From: Melampsora larici-populina 98AG31
Lineage: Eukaryota > Basidiomycota > Pucciniomycetes > Pucciniales > Melampsoraceae
Assembly: GCF_000204055.1 (NCBI RefSeq)
Contig: NW_006768799.1
Span: 631,040-695,039 of the forward strand
Direction: 5' to 3'
DNA length: 64,000 nt
Numbering within the stretch: position 1 is the first letter of the stretch; the number at the start of each line of letters is the position of its first letter. Below, piece by piece: positions 11,871 through 24,242 of this stretch. The position numbers were made by a program, and so were the translations under genes. The notes beneath the pieces were generated by a model, which saw only the letters and a list, made by a program, of their open reading frames with translations, searched no databases and was not told the DNA's origin.

Positions 11871-13523
11871 ATATATATGGATCCCACTATTTATCGCCCC
11901 CTCGGCTGATATCCGGAGCCCCCCGGGTTTTCACCAAAACCCGCGTGACCCGATCACACCCGACTGTTTTTAGCCTATATTTCGCACAGTCGGACCTTGA
12001 GGGCTCCCTTAAGCGGGCAAAACTTCTCATATGCGCCCTTAATTTACTTTTTTGATGCCCCCTCACCCATGATGGGGCAACAAAGATCACTGAAACAAAT
12101 GAAAGGGCTTCAAAGTTCTTTTGTGCCCAGACCGGCCCCATGACTGCACGGACATTGGGCCCCTTGACTCTCATGAAAGTAGTGCATACGCATATACACA
12201 TGTAGGAGGTGACAGGTCCCCTCTCCCCTATCTCGAACTCTTTTCCCATGTCGGAGTTTACTTTTTCCCTGTTCCCTCTTTGCACTGATCACATCTCCAA
12301 ACTTCAAACCGACACCAACAACCTTGAACCACTTCATACACATGCCAACAACCTCTGACTCTCTTGAATCACGCTCATCAACTTACCATGATAAGTTACA
12401 CTATCACAACAACAATCGCACGCCTTCATTCCAATAGCCTTGTAGCAACAACCTTAAAATTTGAGAATCAAAACATGGAAAAAGAAGGATTGCAGCAATG
12501 AAGATTCAAGATTGATCAACACCTATGTGACATCAAGTCTTTTCACAGAGAATGGAGTGTATCTGTTGGATTTGGGATGAGTAGCATGAAAATCTAACTC
12601 ACATTTATAGACACAAGAAACCAGTTTGATAAGATTCGAAAATATCTGTGCAATCCCGCTAGATCAAATCTCAAGAAGGCCTTTTGAACGAGACGGCTTG
12701 AAAGCAAAACCCACAACTTGATGATCCTGAAGTTGAAGTTCTTGATCATTAATCAATCAAAGCTCTTGAACCGTATGGTGTTCAATCTTGTCTCGCTCAC
12801 CAATCAACTTGCGATGAAAAAATCTGGTTTGTCAAACAGTTTCATTTGTATATATCACCAAATCATTGCTTATACTGATATTCTGCACTTGTTTTTCAGG
12901 AATATGATATCAATCTCAAGGGCCCAGCTGAATGAGTCATCAAATTTACTCATACAAGACAGATGTCAGCTTGAAAACGTTTCTTGATATATTCTTTTTT
13001 GATTCGGACAGTCTCAATTTGAACTCAAAGGAGTAGAGTTGAGCTAACATATTCAAGGCGACAACGATCTCCTTTTTTTGCTTCATATCTCTTTACTCCA
13101 GTCAATAGGATCTGTCATCTACCTATGCATCATTTTATGTTGTATGACCAATATCCTTGTATGAAACCCCTATGTCTATCTATGCTGTTAATTTAAGATA
13201 TCTTCATGCCAATGCATACGGTCTTGTGTGCTTATCGAGCTCAGCTCATCGCACTATCATCAAAGTGACAATGGCTCAGTCTTGTACTTTGCTCACTTCA
13301 GATAGTTCCTTTAAGGTTAAGGGTATGCCGGGTACATGCAAAAGAGTAAATTCTTCGAGCAACAATGGAGGATAACGGAGATGAAATAAATAATGTGGGA
13401 GCCCCAATAGGGAGCCCCTCTTTCTAAAAAGGGGCGCCTGATTTGTTTGTAGCCTGGTGTCCGACCCGAGAGGGGGCGCCGGATACCGCTCCGAGGGCTC
13501 TAAATAGTGGGGTCCATATATAT
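11871..13523. mobile_element. Non-autonomous DNA transposon with about 45-bp TIRs
   Basis: The left end (11871-11915) and right end (13479-13523) are imperfect inverted repeats. Both read ATATATATGGA(T/C)CCCACTAT from outside, with further matches at CCCTCGG and TATCCGG. It interrupts duplication copy 2; copy 1 has the uninterrupted sequence near 9400. No transposase is visible. The minus-strand frame at 12285-11887 is not recognisable. The TA-rich ends blur any target duplication, which could be TA or a longer TATA string. The superfamily is therefore unassigned. Confidence 0.7.
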
Positions 13524-13760
13524 AAGTAGAGCTGTAGATTAACTAAAAATCTTAGGTAGTAGTAAGATAGTATCAATAACTGATAAGAAACCAAAAGGGA
13601 AGGGATCAAACGAGTTCAGGCCTTGAGGTTATAAAGAGCTTGTAATTCGCACACGCAGAGATTGATGATAGTTGATCTCAAACGTTTGCTGGACGTGCAA
13701 TTACAAAAGTTACCTGACTTTTCATCATTTTTTGATTTGAGATTGAATGCTGATAACTAC

Positions 13761-13966
13761 ATACAGCCATTCCGATATTGCTTGTCGCTCCGTTTTGAAA
13801 AAGAAAAGTTGAAACCTAAGTTTTTACTCGATAAAACTTCAAACTCAGCTGTAATTCAAGGCAATACAGCCAAACTTCAGGTTTTAACCGGTTAAAACTT
13901 AGGTTTCGAGCTCACAAACTTTTTCTTTTCAAAAAGGTGCGACAAGCAATATCGGAATGGCTGTAT
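13761..13966. mobile_element. 206-bp hairpin MITE
   Basis: The outer 27 bases are perfect inverted repeats beginning ATACAGCCATTCCGATATTG on both strands. The pairing continues inward imperfectly through an AAAAGAAAAAG tract and an AAACCTAAGTTTT block, so nearly the whole element can fold back. It is present only in duplication copy 2 and sits in a block where copy 1 reads continuously. It encodes nothing. Confidence 0.85.
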
Positions 13967-14295
13967 ATTCAATTTGTAGAAAAAATCAATGTAAATATGA
14001 TCCTAGCACCTTTCATCAAGCTCCAAACATGTCAGCATTAGATGTAAGCGTATGTATAAATCATATTTCTTGAAAAGTTTCATTTTGAAGAAGTGTTACA
14101 ATCTTTTATCATGTCGATGGGAACTGGGAACTGGGAAAATGTTGTAGTGTACAGGAGTATTCTGGGATGAAGAATGAGATTGTGGAGTGTGACATTTGAA
14201 AGTGAATGTGATTGTGATGTGAAAGTTGAAAGAGAAAAGAGTCAAAGGTTGAGAAGTTCTTACATAATCAGTGAGGTCTTGACCACTCCAACAAC

Positions 14296-16748
14296 ATGAA
14301 TGAACAAGCTCAGCAAGAAAAAGAAAAAGAAAAAGAACTATCACCATCTCATCATCTCATTAACTTATCATCTCAAGCTTCAAATCAGATTCCATTCTCT
14401 TCATCATCAAATCAAACTCAAAATGTACAATCTTCAATCCAATCTATCAATCAAAGGAATTCATTATTATTTGATTATACTTCAAATGAACATCAACTTC
14501 ATTCAACCGATTCTTCTCATCAGAATCATAGCAGACGACCTTCTACTCAAAGTTTCTTTGGAAATCCATCTTCTCCTGTACCTTCAATGAGTTATTCAAG
14601 TCAAATTATCAATTCACCTACTCCTTTACTTCATCAACATCATCAACGTCAACCTTCAAATCAAAGTACCATTCAATCTCATTTGACTCATTCTTCAATC
14701 AAAACTACTCCGACTTCTCCTGCTTCTTCTAATGGTACTCGAAAAACTATCGTTCCAAGTGGTAGAGCAAAAGTTAACACACTCCCTCGTACGTTTTCTC
14801 CTTTTTGACTTTCTTATCCTTTCATTATACTTATTTTTTGAGTTTCGGTTGGGGTTTAGCTTGGGCAAAGAGTAATGAAGATGATGATGAATTATTTGAA
14901 TCGACATCAAATCGATCTACAATCCATCACATTTCATCCACCAATACATTTACATCTAAACCAGAATCAAGTTCAACATCTTCATCATCACAACCACAAT
15001 CACAAGCAACAAGAAATAAAAAATTATTATCAAGACCTTCTTGTTCGACTACACTCGTTGCATCAGATTCACCTGGAGGATTCTTTAGATGTAATTCACC
15101 TTCGTTTACTGATCTTTCATCTGATTTATCCATCACACCTAAAAAACCACATCCTCGAGTGAAACCTAAACCGTTTAGGATTCCTTCTTCAATTTCACCT
15201 TGTCATACTAAAGGTAAAGAAAGTTTGGTAGGACCTCATGAGTTTTTTAAAGACCCGTCAGGTTTAGATAAGCTGGAAATGAATGCGATGAATGTGAAGA
15301 AACGTCCGACTTTGTTACGTTCGATTTCTCAAGATGATATGTTTAGTCCTAGAACGAATCCTGAATTACTGAACAATCGACAAAACTCCCTAGGAGCAGA
15401 AGGGACAGGTTTGAATGGACAAATGAATCGGATGCATACTGGAAGACTTACTTCTTCGATTGATATCAGTCCTGTGATCCAACGTTTCAAATCATATGGA
15501 GTGACTAAAAAACGAAAATTAACAGATGAAGGAGTACCTACCGATTCGAATGAACCTGAACCTAATCAAACTAATAACTTACAATCAACTGGTGATGATA
15601 GATGGTGGCAATTTACCTTACCCACCAAGTATAGAAAAAAAGTAGAATCATATATCCAAAGAGGAGGAGTGAATATCGGAGGAGTCAACCAATGGACATC
15701 TATGACACCTAGTACACCTAAACAAATGATTGAAGTTAGGAACGATCAAGATTCAAGTATGACTGGAGGCATCGATTCGAATTATACGTCTCATCATGCT
15801 CAAACTCCTGGTTGGAACACGCCTTGGCAACCGTTCTCGAGACCTCATCATGGAATCCCATTTGAAGATCCATTCAACGATTACAGAGCACATCAAGGAG
15901 ATTTCCCATTATCTGCCTTCTCAAGAAAGATGTCGACCACTTATATCCAAGGTTCATCAACCAATGGATTACCTACTAATCATTCAACTGGATTGTATCC
16001 TCAAATTGAAGAACATCAAGATCCTAAAAAAAGAAAGATTGTCTATTATTTATTAAACCATCCAACGGCTCCTTTCATCTTACGAATCTTTAATTTTATT
16101 TTTATTTCTGTTAGTTTGGCTCTTTGTGTGAAGATTAGAAAAGTAGAAGAACGACTTGGGTTGAGTGGTTTGATTGGTAATTCAACGATTTATATTATTG
16201 TCATTGCTCCTTGTAGTATGTTACATATCCTTTTTTCGATTTATTTTGAAGTAAGTGATCTTTTGATGTTTCGATTTAAGTCTTCCGACTTTTTGATTGA
16301 TTGATTGATTTTTTTTGGTCGGTTTTTAATAGTATTTTGGTGCACCAATAGGAATCTGGAGTGTTAGTTGGAAAATGTTTCATACTTTATCAGAATTAGT
16401 TTCGATTTCATTATGGTCAGCAGCTTTAGCGATCTCCTTCGATAACGGTCTAACATCCGATTTAGGTTGTATTACTGGAATTGAAGATCATCAGTTCTTT
16501 CAAAAAGACCGACAGAAACTCATTCATGTTTGTGAACTTCAAGCTGGTTTGGTTTGTTTGATCTTTTTGGGTTTGGCTTCTTATTCTTTAGTATTGGTGG
16601 TTAGTTTGTTTAGGATCTTTAATAAGGTTAGTCATCCTTTCTTGCTTTTTTGGGGTTTCTTTTTTGTTATGTTGGATTCCGTAATTGGGTATTGGTTTAA
16701 AGTTTATTGAACTGGTTTTTTTCTTTTTAGGTTTCTAGGAAAGCTTAA
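14296..16748 (+). CDS. Four-transmembrane protein with long Ser/Asn-rich N-terminus (possibly SRF1-like)
   Basis: Exons 14296-14788, 14860-16250, 16333-16626 and 16731-16748, all joining in frame, 731 residues. The first 550 residues are low-complexity and rich in Ser, Thr, Asn and Gln. They hold islands that look conserved, such as PPWAKSNEDDDELF after the first splice and RWWQFTLPTKYRKKVE near residue 435. The C-terminus has four hydrophobic segments at roughly 567-590, 605-628, 645-665 and 695-722. The tandem segments after a disordered, W-containing cytosolic region recall fungal SRF1-type regulators of phospholipase D. That assignment is a weak impression only; an unnamed membrane-protein family is equally possible. 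The last exon encodes only VSRKA. Confidence 0.8.
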
Positions 16749-17929
16749 AATCGATTTATTTAGATTACTTTATTTTTATTTTACATAACCAATTGACAAT
16801 TTTAATTTCTTTAGGTCTTTTTTTTATTTTTATTTTTTGGTCCTTTTGATCTTCATCTTGCATTCTTATGGTTTTTTTTCTACTCTACACATCTATTTAT
16901 TAAGACTTCATCTATCATCATCACAAATTTATGAAACCTTTTTGATCATTTTTTTATTATTATTAGATTTCTTTTACTTTTGAAATTAATTTATCAATGC
17001 ATTTGTTCTGTAAATGATAGGTTATTTGTTTGCATTTGGTTTGTTTTTCGGGAGGGGACGGAAAGTAGATGGGGTTTTCTTTGGTTTAACTTGTATAATT
17101 TTGATTTATATCTCTTTATTTTTGATCTTTGCATGGTACTTTTTTTTCTTTTTTTTTGAAGTTTTCGATATTTCTTATGAAAGTTTTTTTTTTGGAATTA
17201 TGAATCATTTGATTATATTGATTTGGTTTACAGATAGTTTTAGTGATGAGGTTTTTTATATCAAAAGGTTTAAATGGTGTATATATGCAGTCTGCATCTT
17301 ACTTTTTCATTCTAGACAATGTTGGATGTGTGTACGTAGTGCTTAATGAGGGTTTAGTAGGAGCATCACTTTAAGTGATGTAATAGAAATTAGATTTTGC
17401 GTAGACTATCGAACACTATGATCGGGATGTCCCAGCAAATACTTGTTATGTACTCGCTTTGATACCACAATGGACGGAGACATTGAGGTTTTGTACCGCT
17501 GCGGTCACCTGAACACCCATCATCGCCTGGAAACAAAGCTGCGTATTCGCAGGACGTTGGACTTTTCGGAGCGGTACGAGTCACATCTTGTGTACAGACG
17601 TGTGATTCAGGCGTAGTTTCGCCATTTCTCTTCATGATTGATAGCAAGATATTTACTGAAAGCATTTGAGTGAAACAGAATCAAGGGTTTATGAATATCT
17701 TATAACATCAGAAAAACTTCAAATTCGTTTGTCAGATCGAATCTTTATCACTCACCCAGGTTTTATTCTGAGGATCTTTTGGTGGTCTGCGGTTCTGGTA
17801 GACATTTCAAGATAGGTGAAAGAACATTTCAGAGTGATTGGAATCCGGATCCTCAGCATTTATACTTCAACAATAGATCAAAAACATACCAAGTCATCCA
17901 TACTTCAATACATTGATTAGCTCAAGAAG
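16749..17929. other. Intergenic, T-rich, no confident gene
   Basis: 16750-17330 is T-rich low complexity, and the frame at 17014-17346 is Phe/Ile-rich noise. On the minus strand, 17785-17640 contains GT-AG signals (donor GGGTGAGT, acceptor CTTTCAG) that would join a 32-residue peptide. A minus-strand frame at 17665-17390 holds five cysteines. Neither is strong enough to call. Confidence 0.5.
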
Positions 17930-20039
17930 ATGATCTCGAGATGGGTTATTTCACTTTATATAATTTTGAAGATCGTTCCTTCATTAGTTTCTTCGCCTGT
18001 CGGTCTTGGTGACGAAGAACTCAAGCCACTTGTGAACAATCCACATTTTTCACAAATGAGCCAGGATTTCGATTGCTTGATTATTGAAGATGGTGAGGGT
18101 TCAACTTCTACGATGACCAAGCAAGGTTCTAAAAAAAGAATTTTAACTCAAAACTTATGGAAGAAAAAATCAAAGAAATCAAAAACAGAAGTTGGAGCAC
18201 AATTACCTACTGGAAGTAAAAAGACATGGTTAATGTATTGTCAAGTTGCTCATACTGTTTTTTTTCAACAAGAAGAGAGTTCTCGTGGACCTCAGCTTAA
18301 AGAATTTGTGAATGAAGTCTTGAGATTAGGACATGATTTTGATATGAATTCGAAACATAGTGAAGCTATCACAATTCAAAAACGAAGAGTTATTAATCTA
18401 GCCACTGATTTATTGGATGGTGAAGGATTGCATACAGCGTCAAGGTTATGGGTTATTGGAATACTTTCATATCTTGCACCTAAAGATGAGGTAGACAACA
18501 AGAAATTCGATCCCACTGATCTGGATAGTCTTATTCCTTCCCGGGCAGAATTAGAGTCGGATATCTTTCATGGTGAAGCTCAGCCAAAAAAATTCATATC
18601 TTCTTCCGAAATTTGGGAACTGATGCTTGATCCTTGAAATGTTTGATGGTTTAAAGGTCCGCGACTTGCGAGCTTTATTCAAAAGGTGTTGGTATATGGC
18701 AGCAGGGATTCTATATCAGCCAATGGTGAGAGAAATGTTCCTCTGTTTGTTTTTTCAATTCTGGCTGCTTACATTATTTTCGAAATAGCAATGTGGGAGG
18801 GAATCGAAAGAGCATCAACTCTGTTATCAATCAAAAAGTATATCAAAACGTATACGACGAACCCCAAACTCGACTACTTAGCCCATCTTATCCCGTATTT
18901 TATCAAGCTAGGAACTCCTTTCGGAAAAGAAGAAGTCTCAACAATCTTAGAACACCTATTTCTGTATATCGAACAATTGATGGATGGAAGTGGTACACAC
19001 ATGCAAAAGAGGATCAGCTTTCACCTACTTCTTCATATGGAACGACATGATGGTTTAAGCAGGGTGGAAATCAGAAGCTTTGTTCAAAGAAATGAAGCTT
19101 ATGCTGAAACATTTCGTAGACTTTATATTGATCTTTTGCATAAAAAGGTTCCTGAACTCGATACAGTGGTCTGGACTCTTAGTGCAAAGAAAGAATTAAA
19201 AGTTCAACAAGTCTACGCCATTCTGCAGAGCTTATGCTCACCTAACCTTTTATTGACTGATAAAGGAAACTTATTCAGAGTCTTGAATTTAACATGTGTC
19301 ATGTATCCTAACGTAAGGGAAATTGTGAATAGATACCTCAATGAACACCACGAAAGTACAACACTTATTTTTCAGATGTTGAGGATATTCTATACTAACT
19401 TGGAACCCAAAAATGAAAATCCAAAGGATCTTAAAGATGACATTGAGGAAAAAGGTAAATCCAAAGACATTTTTTAAAATTGAGATAGTATATTGATATA
19501 AAGTGTGATTTGAATGAAAACAGGATTACAACTTGTTATGCCACAAATCAGGAAACTTCTAGAGGACCAACTAATTTCAAAAGGAGTAATTGATGGTCAC
19601 ATTGTGCAAGATCTTTCCAAACTAACAAGAATGGATCTCAGATCAAGGCAAATCCCATTATCAAATCTAATTATGCGTATGTTTGGCCCTCTGAAACTGA
19701 TGGAAAAAGATTCAGATGAACTACCGACTTCAGATCCAAAAGTTGAATATATTTTACACCTCATTACAATTAAAAATAATGATAAGAATTTAAGTTTATG
19801 TCTTTATACTAAAGATGAACCGGTTTTTCAAAACCTTTTATCAACTGTTTGTCAATCAATAAAAATTCATACATATACACAATTTGATAAATTTCTTCAA
19901 GATCTTGAGCTGGTTAGTAACCAAGTTCATTGTTTATTTTATTTATCAATGGGTATCATAAAACTGACCAACATTGATTTGATTTGTTTAGAAAATCTCT
20001 ATACTTTTGACAAGTTTAACTTTAGGTTTTAAGAATTGA
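17930..20039 (+). CDS. Secreted-protein family, member A
   Basis: Exons 17930-18572, 18657-18725, 18789-19454, 19524-19912 and 19992-20039, 604 residues, intron phases 1-1-1-0 as in members B and D. The leader MISRWVISLYIILKIVPSLV is hydrophobic with likely cleavage near VSS. Exon 1 then has a Lys-rich stretch (residues about 68-85) and the family motifs LGHDF and SRLWVIGILSYL. Exon 2 is short (PRLASFIQKV). Exon 3 has IERAST near its start and LFRVLNL towards its end. Exon 4 carries VEYILHLITIKNND. The final exon (KISILLTSLTLGFKN) rests on a TTGTTTAG acceptor and is less sure. The protein is rich in predicted helix, with few cysteines and no domain I recognise. It is separated from the other members by 15 kb of F-box gene and transposons. 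Confidence 0.78.
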
Positions 20040-21580
20040 AATCATAGTGATCAATTTTTTGAAGACCTATTGTTGATTGTTGGATTGGTAAATTCTTTTG
20101 GGAAAAATTAAAATAAAATTTTAGCATTGTAAAAAAATGAAATTGTGCTTCAAATCTTTGAGTTTTTGTGTTCATATGTTCTGATGTCTACTTCCTATAA
20201 ATGATCTTTGTTTCATCTTAGAAGACTCTTTCATGTTTTAGTTTCTCATATCTGATTCTTTCAAAGATTGTATCTTGTTTTAATCATATTTTATTTTCAA
20301 AAGATACATAGCTTCATAGAAAACTTCCCAACAGTTACAAACTCAAAAACTGTTGTATGTTACCAATGATATTGGTGTTTTTTATAGTGGTGTTAAGGTG
20401 CAGTTTGTATCACATATTACACCAAGTGGAAGCCCACTGTGAGGTTACTAGTAATTTGAGCAATCACTGCAAATTGGTTACCACATAACAAGAGTATTGC
20501 TATTTCCTCATTTCTCAGCCCATCTTCCCAGTGATAATCCATCCAAGTTGAACTATTGACTACCGTGCCAGTTCAGGCCTTGTTATCAAGAACATGCTCT
20601 TGTACTTTGAACTCTACACCAAACTTATATCTCACAAGGATGTCCAGTGATTTTGCTGACATGCATCTCCCAGGTCCATATTCTTTTCAAAGTCACTTTT
20701 AAGCTTATGCCTCTTTATTTGTTATTATATTGGATAAAATCTTGCTTGGTTGAAATGAGAAGTTGTAAGTGATTACTCTAGATGGGAAAAATACTCCAAT
20801 TCCACCATATATCTTTAAATGCGCTTTACAAACATCCTGAAAATTGAAACAGAAATGTATTGGAGGTTTCCCAAACTACAAAATTATTCTCACCATTTGG
20901 CCTGTAAGTATGTGTTCTTTGTGCAAGTCTGAAAACTCTCTTTGATTGTGAATTCACTACCTCACTACGCAGACAAATCATCCCAAGTACTTTCTAGACT
21001 GGATACCAAAAATCAGTCATACCATCATCTTTCTCAACTTTAGGTCTCCAAAGGGCAATCCTGAGAATATTGTATGAGTTGCAGTAAACAGTTTGCAGAA
21101 AGAAATAAGGGAGGAGCAATTCAACAAAGAACTAAATAATCTTGAATTTAAGACAAACTTGTGAAATCTGAGGTTTGTCTTGATGGTCCATATTGGTTTT
21201 ACATTTTGAGAACTCTGTATAAGTGTTTTAGCCTGCCTGAACGTTGATAAGTCACACATAATTGAATACCAGGAGTTTGTCCCACTTTCATGGTCTTTGA
21301 TGCTTAAGAAATCTGGAGAGATCGAGTTGATGCACAATTTTGAAGCAGTGATCAAGAAGAGTACAATTATCATATATAGAATGAAAAGGAGAAGGTTAAG
21401 TAGCAAAGTTTAATCTAACATGTGTTCATTAACTCAGGTTTGACAGTACTTACACAAAAAAGGCAACTTGAGTATCGGAAAAGTCATCTCATGTGAAACT
21501 CCTAATGGACATTAATGAATCTTGGATCGGAAAATACAAAACTCTGTCATAAGACCTCGAATTTGCTCACAAAATTCAAA
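20040..21580. other. Intergenic; possible small secreted ORF on minus strand
   Basis: Mostly featureless AT-rich DNA. On the minus strand an ATG at 21373 begins MIIVLFLITASKLCIN, which resembles a short signal peptide, and the frame stays open to 21017 with five cysteines. A possible donor (GTAAAA) lies inside. With no homologue this stays a candidate, not a call. Confidence 0.4.
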
Positions 21581-23300
21581 TCAACTAGCTGCGAGCGCGC
21601 GTAAGACCGAGTTCACATCGTATTTTTTGCAAAATGTTCCCACCGAAACTAATCGATCGTTCCATTCTTGATATTGAACTTGAGACAGCCTTGAAAGGTG
21701 GTAAATGCACGCATTCAGTTCCTTGAGATGAGGCCAGGTAGCTTTCCATAGGATTGCCTCCAGGGACCTGCAATGTTCTAATGTCGTACAGTGCCATTCA
21801 AGATTGAGTAAAGTTTTACATTCTCGAAAGCTGAGCAGAGAACGAGGCTCGCGAGTAGAAAGCTCCAGGGTGGTTAGAAATGGAAACCCTAGATGACTTG
21901 GAGGATCCCAGGTAGAGTCGATTTCAAAGCTGTTATCATCTTGCTCGTTGGTGTTAAGCTTGAGTGTGGTCAGGTAAGGTGAAATGTGGTGGATGATCCT
22001 GAGTGCCGAACTGAATGATAATTGACGACATCTACTAAGTTCAAGATATGTGATTGTCCTTGGCCAATCATGGAGGCACCATTTTTCATCTATATCTTCA
22101 TTGGAGAACAATTCCAGTCGTGATAGAAATTGAAGTTTGGATAGATTGAATCCCAAGGACGCATCACCAACTTTTTGGGAATCTCCAGATGATGTAGGTA
22201 CCCAGATTGCAAGCGACTTGAGCAATGGTAGACTACCAACAACTTTCGCCGGAAAGTCTGTCATCATTGTTGTGTTGTGTCTACCATCTAATTCCAGGTT
22301 CTGGAGTTGTTTAAGACTTGATAAGAGTGGAACTAGATCTGATAGGAAAGCATTTGTTCTACCCACGTCTTCATTGTCTTCGTCATATTCATAACGAAGA
22401 TCCAGCGTAGAAATGTTTGGGCACCGAATGATCAAATCTCTTACATTCTGTGGTGAGATTGGCTGAGGGACATGTTCGTCCTCAAGTATTAGATTATCGT
22501 AAAAGGGGTCATAGCTGAATTCGCCAGGAGGTTTCTTGCAGTTGTCGGAGAGTGTGAGTGCTAGAGAACGAACATGAGAACCTCGTTTGAGGAGGATATC
22601 TCCTGTCCATAGATCTATTGGCGCTGGTAGGCTAGAAGGGAGCTCTAGTTTCTGAAGAGCATGACGAGCGTTTGAACACGATTAGAAATTTTTGCTACCT
22701 TAAACCGTCAATCTGCAGATGACTCACTCGCCATAGCCATGGTTCACAACGTCTGTATATCTCACGCGAAGTCAGCGAAAAGGTTTGAAAAGTATTCAAG
22801 ATTGGTGAATTTCGGTGCAAGTAGGTCGTATATCGCTCTCGATGACCTAGATAGTCACTGATAATCACCTGGCCTGATTGCTTTTGGGATGTTATTTGCG
22901 ATTCTTCGAACTTAGCCAGGAAATCAAGCGCTTCAAGTATGTTGTTAAAGACTTCGATCGGTAGATCCATGAGACCTACAGCATGCGATTTGTTTCGCAG
23001 TCCCTTGTCTCCGATATCTTCTTCAACTCTATCAAATGGAATTTTACCCTTTCCGTGAACATGGGATTCGGGTATTTGGCTGACAGATGCGCAAGAGTCA
23101 ATAGGGCTTTCTGATAGACCGAGTTGAAGAAAGATCCCAAGGATTGATTGTTTGGACCAAATGAAACCTTCCGAGTCAAGTTCATCGAAACGCTTCCGAA
23201 TAAAATCGAGATGCTGGTTCACTGGCTTGGTCTCCTCGTGAAATTTAGAGACGATCTCGTGCCAGAGCGCAAGCTGAGCTGTGAAACAAGAGGATGTCAT
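21581..23300 (-). CDS. F-box protein with leucine-rich-repeat-like C-terminus
   Basis: Exons 23300-22728 and 22651-21581 (phase 0, donor GTGAGT, acceptor CTCTTCAG), 547 residues. Substrate adaptor of an SCF ubiquitin ligase by family knowledge. The F-box starts at about residue 109 (LMDLPIEVFNNILEAL) and ends with LTSREIYRRCEPWLWR. The second exon has irregular leucine-rich repeats (TLDLRY, LQNLELDG, LKSLAIW, LSRLELF, ITYLELSRC, LTTLELS, LKELNACIYHL), the usual layout for fungal F-box/LRR proteins. The first 65 residues (ALWHEIVSKF then IRKRFDELDSEGF) are odd. They resemble the helical gag segment of Ty1/copia elements, which could be coincidence or fusion of a captured fragment. The substrate is unknown. 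Part of the large F-box repertoire common in plant-associated fungi. Confidence 0.85.
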
Positions 23301-23517
23301 CTTGGTAGACGTGCAATTGCTGGCCGTATCTTCAAGGAAATCAAACTAGAGGAGAGAGCTGAGAAGCTATATGTAATTGAGGTATAGATCAATGCCAGAC
23401 AACTTGACGGTTCAATCAAGACGAGCCTATCCCCTCAAACTTCGTGTTGAGCAGGCGAAATCAAGACTCTTGTAGTGTATCCAAAACAACAAACAATGGG
23501 CCAAGAGTCAGGTTGTG

Positions 23518-23850
23518 AGCGCGCCGCGGCGCGCCAAGGCGTCAAAGAAATCCCCAAAATTGGGCTCGGCGCGCCTTACCAAACATCGCACCGGATCTTT
23601 GGTGTTGATCTACGTCCTGTCACCAATATTGGAGACCTGGGTCCTTGCTGTGAGCTTTGAAGACAGCTCTTTTTGGCTTTTCTCTCCTCCAAAAGGTAAG
23701 TTTGTGGTGGTAGATGGCTCTAGCAATACAAACGTAGACTACATGACAATTTACAAACACCATTTTGGTTGTCTACAATTTTTTTGTGAGAAAACGCGCC
23801 GGGCGCGCCAAGTGGCGCCTCGGCGCGCCTACAAAATTAACAGCGCGCCC
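23518..23850. repeat. GC-rich island with clustered GGCGCGCC palindromes
   Basis: The 8-base palindrome GGCGCGCC occurs four times, with near copies such as AGCGCGCC and ACGCGCC between them, in about 330 bases of otherwise AT-rich DNA. It lies just outside the transposon starting at 24049. A lone further copy occurs at about 34916. No gene is seen in the island. Confidence 0.8.
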
Positions 23851-23950
23851 ACAACCTGAGCCAAGAGACTGGAAATGATGAGGATGACGTAAAGTTTGAA
23901 AGCAAGCGGAGGAGGCACATATCCAAATTGGAATTTACACTGACACTTGT

Positions 23951-23990
23951 CACTGGCCAGTGGCGGTCACGGTCACAGTCACGGTCACGG
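23951..23990. repeat. GGTCAC hexamer microsatellite
   Basis: About five head-to-tail copies of GGTCAC, one with a substitution, directly left of the transposon boundary. Confidence 0.85.
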
Positions 23991-24242
23991 TCCATCGGAT
24001 ACATCGGCCCAAAATCTTGCTTCAACAGTCAAGGATCGCCACCAATTATGGTTCTCAAACCTGTGCAAAAATTTGTGCAAGTTTTCTACAAGAATTCTTT
24101 TGACATCTTGCACAGAAGTTGTACAAAACTTGCAGACTTTTATGTACAGTACCCTCCAAGTGGTTTATGTAATCACTCAAGTTCTGCAGCGGCACCGGGG
24201 CTTTTTCTATGCGCAGAAATCTTGTCACATCACTGCTGACTA

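Larger units (their letters stand above)
9960..14040. repeat. Segmental duplication, copy 2 (expanded by insertions)
   Basis: Second copy of the 7300-9860 block in direct orientation. It is longer because it received the TIR element at 11871-13523 and the hairpin MITE at 13761-13966. Outside these the order of shared blocks is unchanged. A minus-strand frame at 10445-10167 corresponds to the decayed coding-like segment of copy 1 and is open here. It is too short and unsupported to call a gene. Edges are approximate. Confidence 0.72.

Noticed and set aside
17014..17346. Plus-strand frame of 110 codons after the four-TM gene
   Set aside because: Phe-rich translation of a T-rich 3' region; codon content is that of composition, not coding.
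17390..17785. Minus-strand candidate small gene with GT-AG signals
   Set aside because: Two incompatible frames, a very short product and no known relative; recorded in the intergenic note only.
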